DNA of 64,000 nucleotides, taken from Candidatus Babeliales bacterium (GTDB taxonomy: Bacteria; Babelota; Babeliae; Babelales; Vermiphilaceae). Where the stretch lies: positions 97,796 through 161,795 of the forward strand of contig JAGVKD010000021.1 in NCBI GenBank assembly GCA_020050795.1. The letters run 5' to 3'. The notes below the pieces were generated by a model. That model was not told the origin of the DNA. It saw nothing but the letters and a program-made list of their open reading frames with translations, and ran no database searches. The position numbers and the translations under genes were made by a program. Shown one piece after another: positions 53,243-61,388 of the stretch. The stretch's first letter is position 1; each line of letters begins with the position of its first letter.

Positions 53243-53920
53243 ATGTGGTTGAAAAATAAGAAACTTTGGTTCGGCCTCGCATTGCTGGCAATTCTTGTGC
53301 TAGTGCGCATGGGCGGTTTTAGTGACTATTTCTCACTCGAATATATCAAAATGCAGCGTGACTGGTTGCAAGGTTCCGTTGAATATAATTATGTTATTTC
53401 TGCTATTGCCTTTATTGTGCTCTATCTGACATGCGTTGCCTTTTCGCTTCCTGTTGGTGCGATGTTGAGCATGGTAGGCGGTTTTTTATTTGGCACAGTC
53501 CCGGGATTTCTTTTTGCACTAACGGGGGCAACCATCGGTGCTATAATTCTTTTTTGTGTGGTGCGCTATATAATCGGCAACACGGTACAACAAAAGTATG
53601 CGCACCAATTAGAAAGTTTTAATGCTGCCATGGAAAAAGAAGGCGCAAGCTATCTTTTGTTTGTACGTTTCATCGTAGTGATCCCATTTTTTGTGGTCAC
53701 TCTTTTGGCAGCACTCACAAAAGTGCCGCTATCGACATTTATATGGACCACGCTAGTCGGGGTTGCACCGGCAACATTTATTTTTGCTTTTGCTGGCCAG
53801 CAACTTTTGGACATAAGTTCTGTGTATGATGTTTTTTCTTTTCAAGTTATTCTGGCATTTGTGCTGCTTGCAATGCTTGCCTTGCTTCCTTTGCTTATCA
53901 AGTGGTATCGCAAAAAATAG
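53243..53920 (+). CDS. TVP38/TMEM64 (VTT-domain) membrane protein 2
   Basis: 225 aa, aligned end to end with the previous gene: LPVGAMLSMVGGFLFGTVPGF, ATIGAIILFCVVRYIIG, KEGASYLLFVRFIVVIPFFVVTLLAALTKVPLSTFIWTTLVG across several consecutive pieces. Same length and topology. Tandem duplication is likely. Ribosome site TAGGAAA. A perfect terminator follows 6 bp after the stop. Confidence 0.83.
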   Translation: MWLKNKKLWFGLALLAILVLVRMGGFSDYFSLEYIKMQRDWLQGSVEYNYVISAIAFIVLYLTCVAFSLPVGAMLSMVGGFLFGTVPGFLFALTGATIGAIILFCVVRYIIGNTVQQKYAHQLESFNAAMEKEGASYLLFVRFIVVIPFFVVTLLAALTKVPLSTFIWTTLVGVAPATFIFAFAGQQLLDISSVYDVFSFQVILAFVLLAMLALLPLLIKWYRKK

Positions 53921-53925
53921 TAAAA

Positions 53926-53957
53926 AAAAGAGCCTCGAATTCGAGGCTCTTTTAATT
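53926..53957. terminator. Perfect bidirectional terminator
   Basis: AAAAGAGCCTCGAA and TTCGAGGCTCTTTT form an uninterrupted 14-bp palindrome (53927-53954) with A-run before and T-run after. It lies between the converging VTT and HAD genes and can serve both. Confidence 0.85.
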
Positions 53958-53976
53958 TTAAATTGCGTATCAAGAT

Positions 53977-54906
53977 TTATGCACGGACTGTTGCTGTTTC
54001 TTCAGTAGTTAACAATCGCTGTTCAACATGTGCAAAATGCTTACGTGTTGTTTTCCAATCGCCGGCACCAGTAAGACCTTGTGGCATACAGTGGATCGCA
54101 TACATACCAGATTCGGCTGCTGCCTTCACGTTTGCAACTTGGTCATCAATAAACACACATTTTTCCGCGCCGAAGGAGCTAGTAAATATCTGATAAATTT
54201 CAGGCTGTGGTTTAACCAATCCAACCTCTGCAGAAATAACGATGCCGTCAAAGAGTTCAAACAACTCAGGATACATATCCTTCACAAGCGTGATTGAGTC
54301 AGCATCCCAGTTTGACATGACGTAGACGCCATACCCTTTTTTCTTACAGGCACGAACGAATTTCAATCCACTTTCGATGACTTTCACGTTGCTTGCATGT
54401 TTTTCTGGTGTAAATATCATACGTGCAAGGTTATACACAATACGCTGCTCATAATGGCTCGAGAACCATGTACTATTTTTCTTGATGGCTGGCAACACAA
54501 GTGCGCGAATTTCAGCTGCAGTTTTTTGACCGTTCATCCAATCACACATCAAGCCAGGCAAAACATCGCCATCTGGGTCATCAAGACCCCAATCATTACC
54601 TGAATCCTGAATAGTATTCAGTACTTTATAAAGCTTCTTTTTAACCTTTTTTTGCTTAGCTGCTAACACGGCAAAATTGACTACTCGATCAGCCAAGGCT
54701 TTAACGAAGAAGTTTGAATGGGACTCAGTAATCTGGCCCATAGCAGACGCCTTACTCGTGGTGAGCAATACGCCATTAAGGTCAAAAATAACGTGTAGCG
54801 GCTTAGTATTATCAGGCATAAAATGATTAGTCTTTGTTATTGAAACAGATGAAAAAAGCACCAAAAGTGCCCCCAAATACGAATTTCTATTCATTACTAG
54901 TTTCAT
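53977..54906 (-). CDS. HAD-superfamily hydrolase with an N-terminal signal peptide
   Basis: 309 aa. The HAD motifs are complete: FDLNGVLL (nucleophile Asp42, with Asn44 in place of the usual second Asp, which is found in the haloacid dehalogenase/epoxide hydrolase-like branch), VMSNWD (motif II), GLVKPQPEIY (Lys, motif III) and CVFIDDQVANV (motif IV). Before these is a hydrophobic N-terminus (NSYLGALLVLFSSVSITKT), so the enzyme seems to be exported, which is rare for this branch. ATG 54906 is 8 nt after GGAGG. The substrate cannot be deduced. Confidence 0.78.
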   Translation of the reverse strand: MKLVMNRNSYLGALLVLFSSVSITKTNHFMPDNTKPLHVIFDLNGVLLTTSKASAMGQITESHSNFFVKALADRVVNFAVLAAKQKKVKKKLYKVLNTIQDSGNDWGLDDPDGDVLPGLMCDWMNGQKTAAEIRALVLPAIKKNSTWFSSHYEQRIVYNLARMIFTPEKHASNVKVIESGLKFVRACKKKGYGVYVMSNWDADSITLVKDMYPELFELFDGIVISAEVGLVKPQPEIYQIFTSSFGAEKCVFIDDQVANVKAAAESGMYAIHCMPQGLTGAGDWKTTRKHFAHVEQRLLTTEETATVRA

Positions 54907-55077
54907 AGAGAAAACCTCCATTAACCCACTTTTTAGTTACTTTTAGAATACCTTAAACCACCCATATTGCAACCGCCCCACCCCCGCTTTCACGGGTATA
55001 ATTGACTATTTGAAATTGGATTGTTTAGTATAAAAGGGAGAAATGATTATAAAATATGCCCGGTTTGAGGGGGGATT

Positions 55078-55905
55078 ATGAAGAAGTTACTATTAATTTT
55101 GGCTATTTCCGGTGTGCCACTCTGGGGAATGCATGGGGGGGATCCGGTTAAGGCCTTTTGTGCCGAAATGCAGGCTATTAATTTTAATAGTCTCGTTAAA
55201 GTAGAGGATTTAACAAAAGCGTCGGCTGCGGTAGGCAGGTTACTTGCAACGAATAACTCGCGGGCTTTATTTATTGTTCCTTCTGGTTCAAAGCTGATAG
55301 GATTGGGCCTATCATTTATAGAAGGGGAGGTTTGTGCCAAGAAAGAACCGGCACAAGGAATGTGGGGAGTTGGGGCGCTGCGCTCGTCCTATTACGAGTT
55401 GCTTAAATTTAGAAAAGACATCATCGATTTGTTAGAAGATAGGCAGACATTGAATTGGCAAGAGCGATTTACGGGCCATCAAAATCAGGTTAGCGATTTG
55501 CTCAATAGGATTAATAATTTAAAGATCCCAGAGCATACATGGGGGGCTTGGGCAAAGTCGTTTTTGACTACCTCAGGGCAACCTTATGCGCAATGGAGTA
55601 AAGATTATGTGGGAACCGGGGCGGCAGGTGAAAAAGTATCTCCGTTTGATAATTATCTAGCCGATATCTATTCTTTTGCAGCCGATCCAAACAATGATGT
55701 TGTATTGCGATCTATAGCCCATATTTATCGATTGAATACTCAGTTGCTTCAATATATGATCCGGGAAAAGTATGGATTTAAGGGTCCATTGATAACAAAG
55801 ACACAAATCGCCGTTGCGGCAGGTCTTGTTGGGACGGGTGTTGGGTTAACAATTGCCACTGGTTATGTATGTGGACGATATGGTGGCGCGCAACCAGCTC
55901 AGTAA
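55078..55905 (+). CDS. Exported protein with a C-terminal membrane segment, unknown
   Basis: 275 aa; signal peptide LLLILAISGVPLWG after a GAGGGGGG ribosome site. The body is helical and polar with sparse Cys (FCAEMQ, VCAKKE). The end has IAVAAGLVGTGVGLTIATGYVCG, a Gly/Ala-rich membrane segment, and a short tail. Same plan as the exported proteins near 44 kb. No domain recognised. A terminator follows directly. Confidence 0.6.
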   Translation: MKKLLLILAISGVPLWGMHGGDPVKAFCAEMQAINFNSLVKVEDLTKASAAVGRLLATNNSRALFIVPSGSKLIGLGLSFIEGEVCAKKEPAQGMWGVGALRSSYYELLKFRKDIIDLLEDRQTLNWQERFTGHQNQVSDLLNRINNLKIPEHTWGAWAKSFLTTSGQPYAQWSKDYVGTGAAGEKVSPFDNYLADIYSFAADPNNDVVLRSIAHIYRLNTQLLQYMIREKYGFKGPLITKTQIAVAAGLVGTGVGLTIATGYVCGRYGGAQPAQ

Positions 55906-55928
55906 TAGCTCTTAAAGTATGAAATATT

Positions 55929-55960
55929 GAGGGGTCCAGTTCTTGGGCCCCTCTTCTTTT
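55929..55960 (+). terminator. Rho-independent terminator
   Basis: GAGGGGTCC (55929-55937) and GGGCCCCTC (55945-55953), nine pairs with one G-U, followed by TTCTTTT. The next gene starts 42 bp later. Confidence 0.75.
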
Positions 55961-55994
55961 GAATTTTTCTCAATTGATATACACTGAAATTACT

Positions 55995-56366
55995 ATGAAT
56001 CTTTATGAAAATGTTCTCATGGATCATTATCGCCGGCCACGTAATCGCGGTATTCTCGAGGATGCAGATTTCACCTCAGGTACCTTTAACCCGTCTTGCG
56101 GGGATAGCGTGTCATTGCAGGGACACATCAAAAAAGATGTGGTAATCAAACTAGCCTTCGAAGGTTTTGGATGCGTGATTAGTCAGGCAACCGCTTCGAT
56201 GCTCACTGAATTTGCGGTTGATAAATCAATTATCCGGCTTGAAAATCTGGATAAGGAAGACATTCTAAAAATGATTCATGTTCCTCTTGGGCCAACGCGT
56301 CTAAAATGCGCCCTATTGGCATTGCAGGCTTTGCACCGCGGGCTTGCGCGCTATCAGGAGGAGTAA
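55995..56366 (+). CDS. sufU: SufU/IscU-type Fe-S scaffold or sulfur-acceptor protein
   Basis: 123 aa from ATG 55995 (MNLYENVLMDHYRRPRNRG is the standard family start). The three Cys are present: NPSCGD, GFGCVISQATASM and RLKCALLAL. The aspartate after the first Cys is kept. SufU-type proteins receive sulfur from SufS through a zinc site; IscU-type are scaffolds. Coupling with the SufS in this window makes SufU the likelier name, although the usual SufU insertion of about 20 residues before the last Cys is short here. Located 5 kb from sufS, 4 bp before a NurA-domain gene. Confidence 0.82.
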   Translation: MNLYENVLMDHYRRPRNRGILEDADFTSGTFNPSCGDSVSLQGHIKKDVVIKLAFEGFGCVISQATASMLTEFAVDKSIIRLENLDKEDILKMIHVPLGPTRLKCALLALQALHRGLARYQEE

Positions 56367-56369
56367 TCG

Positions 56370-57491
56370 GTGCTCAATCGATCGAAACTTCTCAAAGAAC
56401 TTGAACTCGTTGCTTCAACACTTTTTATTGACCGTTCGCATGAATACGAAATCATTCGTAATGTGTGGCGCGAGATCGTAGCTGATCCAACCTTTCTCCA
56501 TAAAGTCCGCGAAGTTAATGCCCCATGGCCAGTACCATTCTGGCAGGGGGATCTGGGACTTACCGTTCCCGTCTCTCAAGAGGTTGAGCCCTATCATGCG
56601 CTATCAGTTGATGGTTCTCAAATCTATCCCGATCGGCACCAGAGTGTGCCCTGTTTTTTGATCAACATTGGCATGGTTGGTGTGCGCTATGATGGTGTGC
56701 AGCCGCCAGTGCATTTTGATTCCAATCCCTATATTTTTTCTAACGCTGAACCTGATATGAAACTTGAGCTTTCGGCAGAAATAGTCAATTGCAAAAGGCA
56801 AGAGATTGAGCTGCGTGATGGCATGCAGTTTGCGCTGCGTATGCGTGATCAGGTATCGCCCTCAATTTTGTTTTTTGATGGATCGCTTATTTTTTGGCAC
56901 CTTGAAGCGAAAGATCCTATGTTGCGCGACCTCTTTTTACCACGGTATTTGGCGATACTGTGCCAATTGGCCAAAGAGAAAATCATAACGGTGGGCTACA
57001 TTAGTTCCCCCAAAAGCCGAGAGCTGGTGAATTTAGTCCGCCTTCAGTTGTGCAAGTTTGATACGAGCAATGAAGAGCTCTTTCATTTAGTGGACGGAAT
57101 GGTTGATGCCACCATTGCTGGCTTTTATCTCAAGCCATTTGAACGATCTACCGTGTTTCAAAATAATTCGAGTGTGAGCGATTCCTATCCGGACCATGTG
57201 CGCCCTCATTTTTTTTATCTACACGTGGGTGAAGAAATCGGCCGTGTGGAGATTCCTGCATGGATTGCACAGGATCAAAAATTAGTTGATTTTGTTGCCC
57301 AAGCAATTCTTGATCAAAGCATCAAGGGGCGAGGCTACCCGGTGGTACTTGCTGAGGCTCATGAACAGGCTGTGGTCAAGGGACCAGACCGAGATTTTTT
57401 TTACCATCTGCTGCAAAAGATCGGGATTGACCGTAATTATCGTACCACATCTTCCCATAAAGCCATGCGTAAGCGGAGCATGGGAATATAA
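56370..57491 (+). CDS. NurA-domain protein
   Basis: 373 aa with elements of the NurA nuclease domain. ALSVDGSQIYPDRH near residue 80 corresponds to the first Asp motif (DGS), ILFFDGSLIFW near 170 to the second, and GYPVVLAEAHEQAVV to the C-terminal block. Archaeal NurA is a 5'-3' nuclease working with HerA in end resection. Bacterial relatives are known but not well studied. No HerA-like gene is seen in the window. GTG 56370 has AGGAGG upstream and is 3 bp after the sufU-type gene, so the two are co-transcribed. Confidence 0.7.
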   Translation: MLNRSKLLKELELVASTLFIDRSHEYEIIRNVWREIVADPTFLHKVREVNAPWPVPFWQGDLGLTVPVSQEVEPYHALSVDGSQIYPDRHQSVPCFLINIGMVGVRYDGVQPPVHFDSNPYIFSNAEPDMKLELSAEIVNCKRQEIELRDGMQFALRMRDQVSPSILFFDGSLIFWHLEAKDPMLRDLFLPRYLAILCQLAKEKIITVGYISSPKSRELVNLVRLQLCKFDTSNEELFHLVDGMVDATIAGFYLKPFERSTVFQNNSSVSDSYPDHVRPHFFYLHVGEEIGRVEIPAWIAQDQKLVDFVAQAILDQSIKGRGYPVVLAEAHEQAVVKGPDRDFFYHLLQKIGIDRNYRTTSSHKAMRKRSMGI

Positions 57492-57573
57492 ATCTCTTCC
57501 ATTTTTTCCTCCCATCATGCAATGCTAAAAGCCACAATGAGGTGTCATAAAAATTTTTAGGGAGGGAATTCCT

Positions 57574-57876
57574 ATGAGCGATAAATGCACAGTTCACAAC
57601 ATTGGTCGCAAGATCAAAAAATTCTTCGCTGCGCCAAAGTCTTTTTCAAGAAAGCAGTGGGCCTGCATAGCAATCATTGGCCTTGCTATACTTGCCTATC
57701 TTGGTTACCGTCGTGACCAAGCGATCAAGGATGGAATGGTAAGAGAGAAGAAAGAGAATGGTGGCATTGCTGGGTGTTATGAAGCAGTGAAACGTAGAAA
57801 TGGTACATTCAAATGCGTTGAATGCGAAGATGGCTATCGCATGAGCAAAGGTAAATGCGTTAAGCATACGGACTAA
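57574..57876 (+). CDS. Small membrane protein with a C-terminal CxxCxxGY motif
   Basis: 100 aa, not recognised. After a basic N-terminus there is one membrane helix ([17 protein letters not shown], about residues 29-45). The outer part carries GCYEAVKR and then [15 protein letters not shown], that is, C-x2-C-x2-GY-x5-GKC. Such repeats are found in eukaryotic surface proteins and EGF-like modules and are rare in bacteria; here there is a single copy. ATG has GGAGGGAA upstream. Its stop overlaps the 3' end of dnaJ by 4 bp. Confidence 0.6.
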   Translation: MSDKCTVHNIGRKIKKFFAAPKSFSRKQWACIAIIGLAILAYLGYRRDQAIKDGMVREKKENGGIAGCYEAVKRRNGTFKCVECEDGYRMSKGKCVKHTD

Positions 57877-58997
57877 CGCAGGAACTTTTTGAATAACCAG
57901 CTGATGGTGCCTTCATCCTTGGCATCATTTCCGATGAGATCTGAGTACGCGGAGAGCAACTTTTTAGCCTCCGCGTCTATTTTTTTAGGAACGTGGCATT
58001 GAGTAATGACTACCAAATTACCGCGTACATTGCTTTTGAGCTTTGCAAATCCCTTGCCTGGAACTACCAGCTCTTCTCCCACAGCACAGCCTTTAGGTAC
58101 CTTCACAGGAATTTTGGTACCGTCTAGGCTCTCAATTTCCACTTCACAGCCAAGAACTAGCTGTGGGTAGGCGAGCATTAGGTTGCAAACCAGATCGTCG
58201 TTTACACGCTTAAATTTCTTGTCTGGCGTGATACTAATTTTGACAAACAAGTCCCCAGTGCTGCCTCCATAGATCCCCGCGTCTCCTTTGCCGGTGACAC
58301 GTAGTTCAGCATTCTGGAAAATGCCTTTTGGAATAGTGAGGCTAAATTTATCATATTTTTGAGTGCGCGATTGACCATTACAGCTTGGGCAGGGTGATGG
58401 AATTGTGTAGCCTTGACCGCGGCACGTCCGACAGCTTTGGGCATACATGAAAAAGCCTTGCTGGATATGAGTCTGGCCAGAGCCGCCACATTCCCCGCAA
58501 GTTTTAACCGAGGTCCCTTGTTTGGTTCCCTTACCAGAGCATGTGTCGCAGGTGAAGAAATGATAGAGATTCAAATCAACCTTGGTACCGATATAGGCAT
58601 CCTTGAGACTGATTTCTAGCTCTTTATAAAGATCATGCCCTCTTTTTGGCTGCGGTTTTCCTGTGGGGCGTTGTTGACCACCGCCAAACATCGATCCAAA
58701 AATATCGCCAAAATTACGGAAAATATCATCCATATCCATGCCGCCGGGGCCACCTTGTGGTCCGCCGCCATGAGAAAAACCGGCGTGTCCAAACTGATCG
58801 TATTTCTGACGCTTGTCCTCATCGGAAAGCACCTCATACGCCTCTGAGGCTTCTTTGAATTTTTCTTCAGCCTCTTTGTTGTTTGGATTGCGGTCTGGAT
58901 GGTATTGGAGCGCCATTTTACGGTAAGCCGCTTTAATATCTGCAGCAGATGCCGTTTTTGCTACGCCCAATATTTCGTAATAATCGCGTTTTTGCAT
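57873..58997 (-). CDS. dnaJ: Chaperone DnaJ (type I Hsp40)
   Basis: 374 aa co-chaperone of DnaK. J domain with HPD at residues 33-35; Gly/Phe-rich stretch ([17 protein letters not shown], about 72-90); four zinc repeats ([32 protein letters not shown]; the last lacks the final Gly); and the C-terminal substrate domain. ATG 58997 is 9 nt after GAGGA; the frame upstream of it is not coding. No grpE or dnaK is next to it and no CIRCE element is seen. Confidence 0.95.
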   Translation of the reverse strand: MQKRDYYEILGVAKTASAADIKAAYRKMALQYHPDRNPNNKEAEEKFKEASEAYEVLSDEDKRQKYDQFGHAGFSHGGGPQGGPGGMDMDDIFRNFGDIFGSMFGGGQQRPTGKPQPKRGHDLYKELEISLKDAYIGTKVDLNLYHFFTCDTCSGKGTKQGTSVKTCGECGGSGQTHIQQGFFMYAQSCRTCRGQGYTIPSPCPSCNGQSRTQKYDKFSLTIPKGIFQNAELRVTGKGDAGIYGGSTGDLFVKISITPDKKFKRVNDDLVCNLMLAYPQLVLGCEVEIESLDGTKIPVKVPKGCAVGEELVVPGKGFAKLKSNVRGNLVVITQCHVPKKIDAEAKKLLSAYSDLIGNDAKDEGTISWLFKKFLR

Positions 58998-59183
58998 GAT
59001 TGGTAGATCCTCAAAATATGCAATTAGTATAGCAAAAAAATGCTTACTTCCAAACCTCTCTGTGTGCAATTCTTACTATCAACTTCATATTTCCTCTCCC
59101 AAACCATTGATTTTAGGGGGTCCCCCCGTGCTAAATTACAAATAGAAAGCTTTCATTGGGAGGCTTCAAAAAAAGGAGAGTGT

Positions 59184-60329
59184 ATGAAGCGTTTTATGTT
59201 GGGTATGACCCTTGCTGTTGCACTGGGGGTAACAGTGCAAACACATGCGATGGATAGCTTGGCAGCAGTGACTAAAAGAATAGGTGATGCAGCGCCAAAA
59301 GTGCCCGTTGTTTTTAATCAAACAAAAGAAGCGGTACTTGATGTAAAGAACATGGTGCAGCGACTCAAAGATATGCCTGAGCTTGTAAAAGCCGGTATGC
59401 CTATTGATCAGTTTGTTCGTGTGCTCGGTGGTAACCTGTCTGATTTAGAAAATGGCTTGGTGAAGCGTCTGCAACAAGTGGTAAATATATCGCTTGTTGA
59501 TTTTGTGGGTATTTTTAGTGATAAATCAGTTCAATTGGGCGGGCAATGGAACGATATGTTGATGCAAGCTCGTGGTGCGATGCAAACATTGTCTGATATT
59601 TTGGTATCGACTCGTTTGCCCCAAGGGACACAGGCTTCAATGCAGTCGTTTTCGCAAATGCCTATTATTGAAAATACGCAAGATTTAGCATCGGCAACTG
59701 CAAAACAGCCGAGTACGCTTGCCCGGTTGAAAATGATTCCTGCAGCAGCTAAAAAGTTGCCTGTAGTTATCGACACGGTTCAAAATACAATTAATGGCGT
59801 TAAAGTTGTGGTTTCAAATGTGCAAGCATTGAGTCGAAACTTGCCATCATTGTCTGAAGTTCAAAGAGTGAATGAAGTTGGTCGTCTAATGGCCCAACTG
59901 CAATCAGCTCTTTTGAATAACGCGGGTGTCGTTGTGAGTATAGCCATTACTGATTTTGGTGGAATTTTTAGTGATGATGTTGCACTTGCTGGTCGTAAGT
60001 TCACTGCAGTTATGGGTAACTTTAACAATATGATCAATGCAATTGCGCTTATGCTTCAGTCAGTGCGTGCACCAGGAGCAGCAGCGCCAACAACGCAAGT
60101 ACCACCATCAACAACTTCAATGCAACAGCCAGCGCAGCAACCAATGAGGCAACCAATGCCGCAAACAGCACCACCTTCTTCATATCCGCAATCTCAGTAT
60201 TACCAACCGCCAGTGGCAAACACAGTTCCACGTCCTGGGGAAGTTGCTCCATCAGCACCTCCAGCGCCAGTGCAACAATATGATGCATCGCGTGGATATG
60301 AACAATTTAGAGTGCCACAACAACGGTAG
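59184..60329 (+). CDS. Exported duplicated-domain protein with a Pro/Gln-rich tail
   Basis: 381 aa, unrecognised. Signal peptide (ending THA) after the strong site AAAAAAAGGAGAG. Two copies of a helical domain of about 110 residues follow (about 30-145 and 185-295). Matching anchor segments are KVPVVFNQTKEAVLDVKNMV / KLPVVIDTVQNTINGVKVVV and VDFVGIFSDKSVQLGGQW / TDFGGIFSDDVALAGRKF. The tail from about 300 is Pro, Gln and Ser rich, with repeats of QQPxxQPM type. Internal duplication is clear; function unknown. It might be an adhesin-like or assembly protein. Confidence 0.6.
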   Translation: MKRFMLGMTLAVALGVTVQTHAMDSLAAVTKRIGDAAPKVPVVFNQTKEAVLDVKNMVQRLKDMPELVKAGMPIDQFVRVLGGNLSDLENGLVKRLQQVVNISLVDFVGIFSDKSVQLGGQWNDMLMQARGAMQTLSDILVSTRLPQGTQASMQSFSQMPIIENTQDLASATAKQPSTLARLKMIPAAAKKLPVVIDTVQNTINGVKVVVSNVQALSRNLPSLSEVQRVNEVGRLMAQLQSALLNNAGVVVSIAITDFGGIFSDDVALAGRKFTAVMGNFNNMINAIALMLQSVRAPGAAAPTTQVPPSTTSMQQPAQQPMRQPMPQTAPPSSYPQSQYYQPPVANTVPRPGEVAPSAPPAPVQQYDASRGYEQFRVPQQR

Positions 60330-60360
60330 GTCTAGCGCATCTAGTTAGATTGAAAAATTA

Positions 60361-60389
60361 AAAGCGGGAGTGTTTGCTCCCGCTTTTTG
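60361..60389. terminator. Bidirectional terminator
   Basis: AAAGCGGGAG (60361-60370) and CTCCCGCTTT (60377-60386) with a TGTTTG loop and T-runs outside on both strands. Lies between converging genes. Confidence 0.85.
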
Positions 60390-61388
60390 TTATTTAATAA
60401 TGAGTTGCTGATATTTTGAACAGTCAGCGCTTGTATGTTTCACATCGCCTGCGCGTGCCGGTGCGATGATCGTTTCGGCTGAGTATGTTGGAAAATCTTT
60501 TTTCAGTACTTGAATCAATTGCAAGAGATTGATGCTAGTCCCCGTTGCAATATTGAACACCTGCCCAGCAATTTCTGGTGCATTCATAGCAGCAAATAAA
60601 TTTGCTTCCGCAACTTGGCTGACATGCACGAAATCGCGTGTCTGCAATCCATCGCCAAAAATAGTGATCGGTTTATTGTCTCTCATTTGATCACTAAATT
60701 TTGCCACCACAGCCGCATAGGCCGCATTTGCATCTTGTCGTGGACCATAGACATTAAAATACCGCAGACTCACCGCGCTGATGCCAAAGCAGTCGGTGTA
60801 TTGTTTGCAGTAAAGTTCGCCAATCAATTTTGAGGTTCCGTAGGGAGAAATAGGATTGCAAGGATCATTCTCAGAGCACGTTTGATCCACTGGTCCATAC
60901 ACGGCTGATGATGAGGAAAAAACCAGTCGCTTGACGCCATTAATCCGTGCCGCTTCAAGGATATTAAAAGTGCCCACTACATTTGATTGATTGCAGGTGA
61001 CAGGATCCTCTGTTGATTTTGGCACGGAGACAAATGCTGCCAGATGAAAAATAGCATCCACGCCTTTCGTGGCATTCACACAAGTTTGCATATCCGCAAC
61101 ATTGCCATGCAAGAACGTGACATGATCTTTGATTGGTTCGATATTTTTTTCATATCCCGTGGCTAAATTATCGAGGATAACGACATTCGCATCAAGTGCG
61201 ACTAATTTTTCCGCAATGTGCGAACCGATAAAGCCACATCCACCGGTGACAAGCACTCGCTTGCCACTATAGAAACTATGCAATTCATCCCATTGTTTTT
61301 GATTTAATCGATTAGGATCTGGTTGATCGATTGCCTGTGCGCATAACGTTGCAGACAATGCTAAAAGCGAGCCTCTTTGATTAACCAT
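60390..61388 (-). CDS. NAD-dependent nucleotide-sugar epimerase/dehydratase with a signal-like N-terminus
   Basis: 332 aa, extended SDR family. RVLVTGGCGFIGSHIAEKL is the Rossmann motif; SSSAVYGPV contains the catalytic Ser, YGTSK the Tyr-x-x-x-Lys pair. RYFNVYGPRQ and GDGLQTRDFVHV are typical of UDP-glucose/GlcNAc 4-epimerases. Two oddities: the first 20 residues (GSLLALSATLCAQA) look like a signal peptide and are followed by a linker before the Rossmann fold, and the C-terminus stops early (CSKYQQLIIK), about 30-40 residues before the usual end. ATG 61388 follows AAGGAG and overlaps the end of the flavoprotein gene upstream. Confidence 0.8.
   Translation of the reverse strand: MVNQRGSLLALSATLCAQAIDQPDPNRLNQKQWDELHSFYSGKRVLVTGGCGFIGSHIAEKLVALDANVVILDNLATGYEKNIEPIKDHVTFLHGNVADMQTCVNATKGVDAIFHLAAFVSVPKSTEDPVTCNQSNVVGTFNILEAARINGVKRLVFSSSSAVYGPVDQTCSENDPCNPISPYGTSKLIGELYCKQYTDCFGISAVSLRYFNVYGPRQDANAAYAAVVAKFSDQMRDNKPITIFGDGLQTRDFVHVSQVAEANLFAAMNAPEIAGQVFNIATGTSINLLQLIQVLKKDFPTYSAETIIAPARAGDVKHTSADCSKYQQLIIK

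Noticed and set aside
59115..59128. G5-T-C6 stretch between dnaJ and the 59184 gene as a terminator
   Set aside because: The arms leave a loop of one base, so no stable hairpin can form, and there is no T-run.
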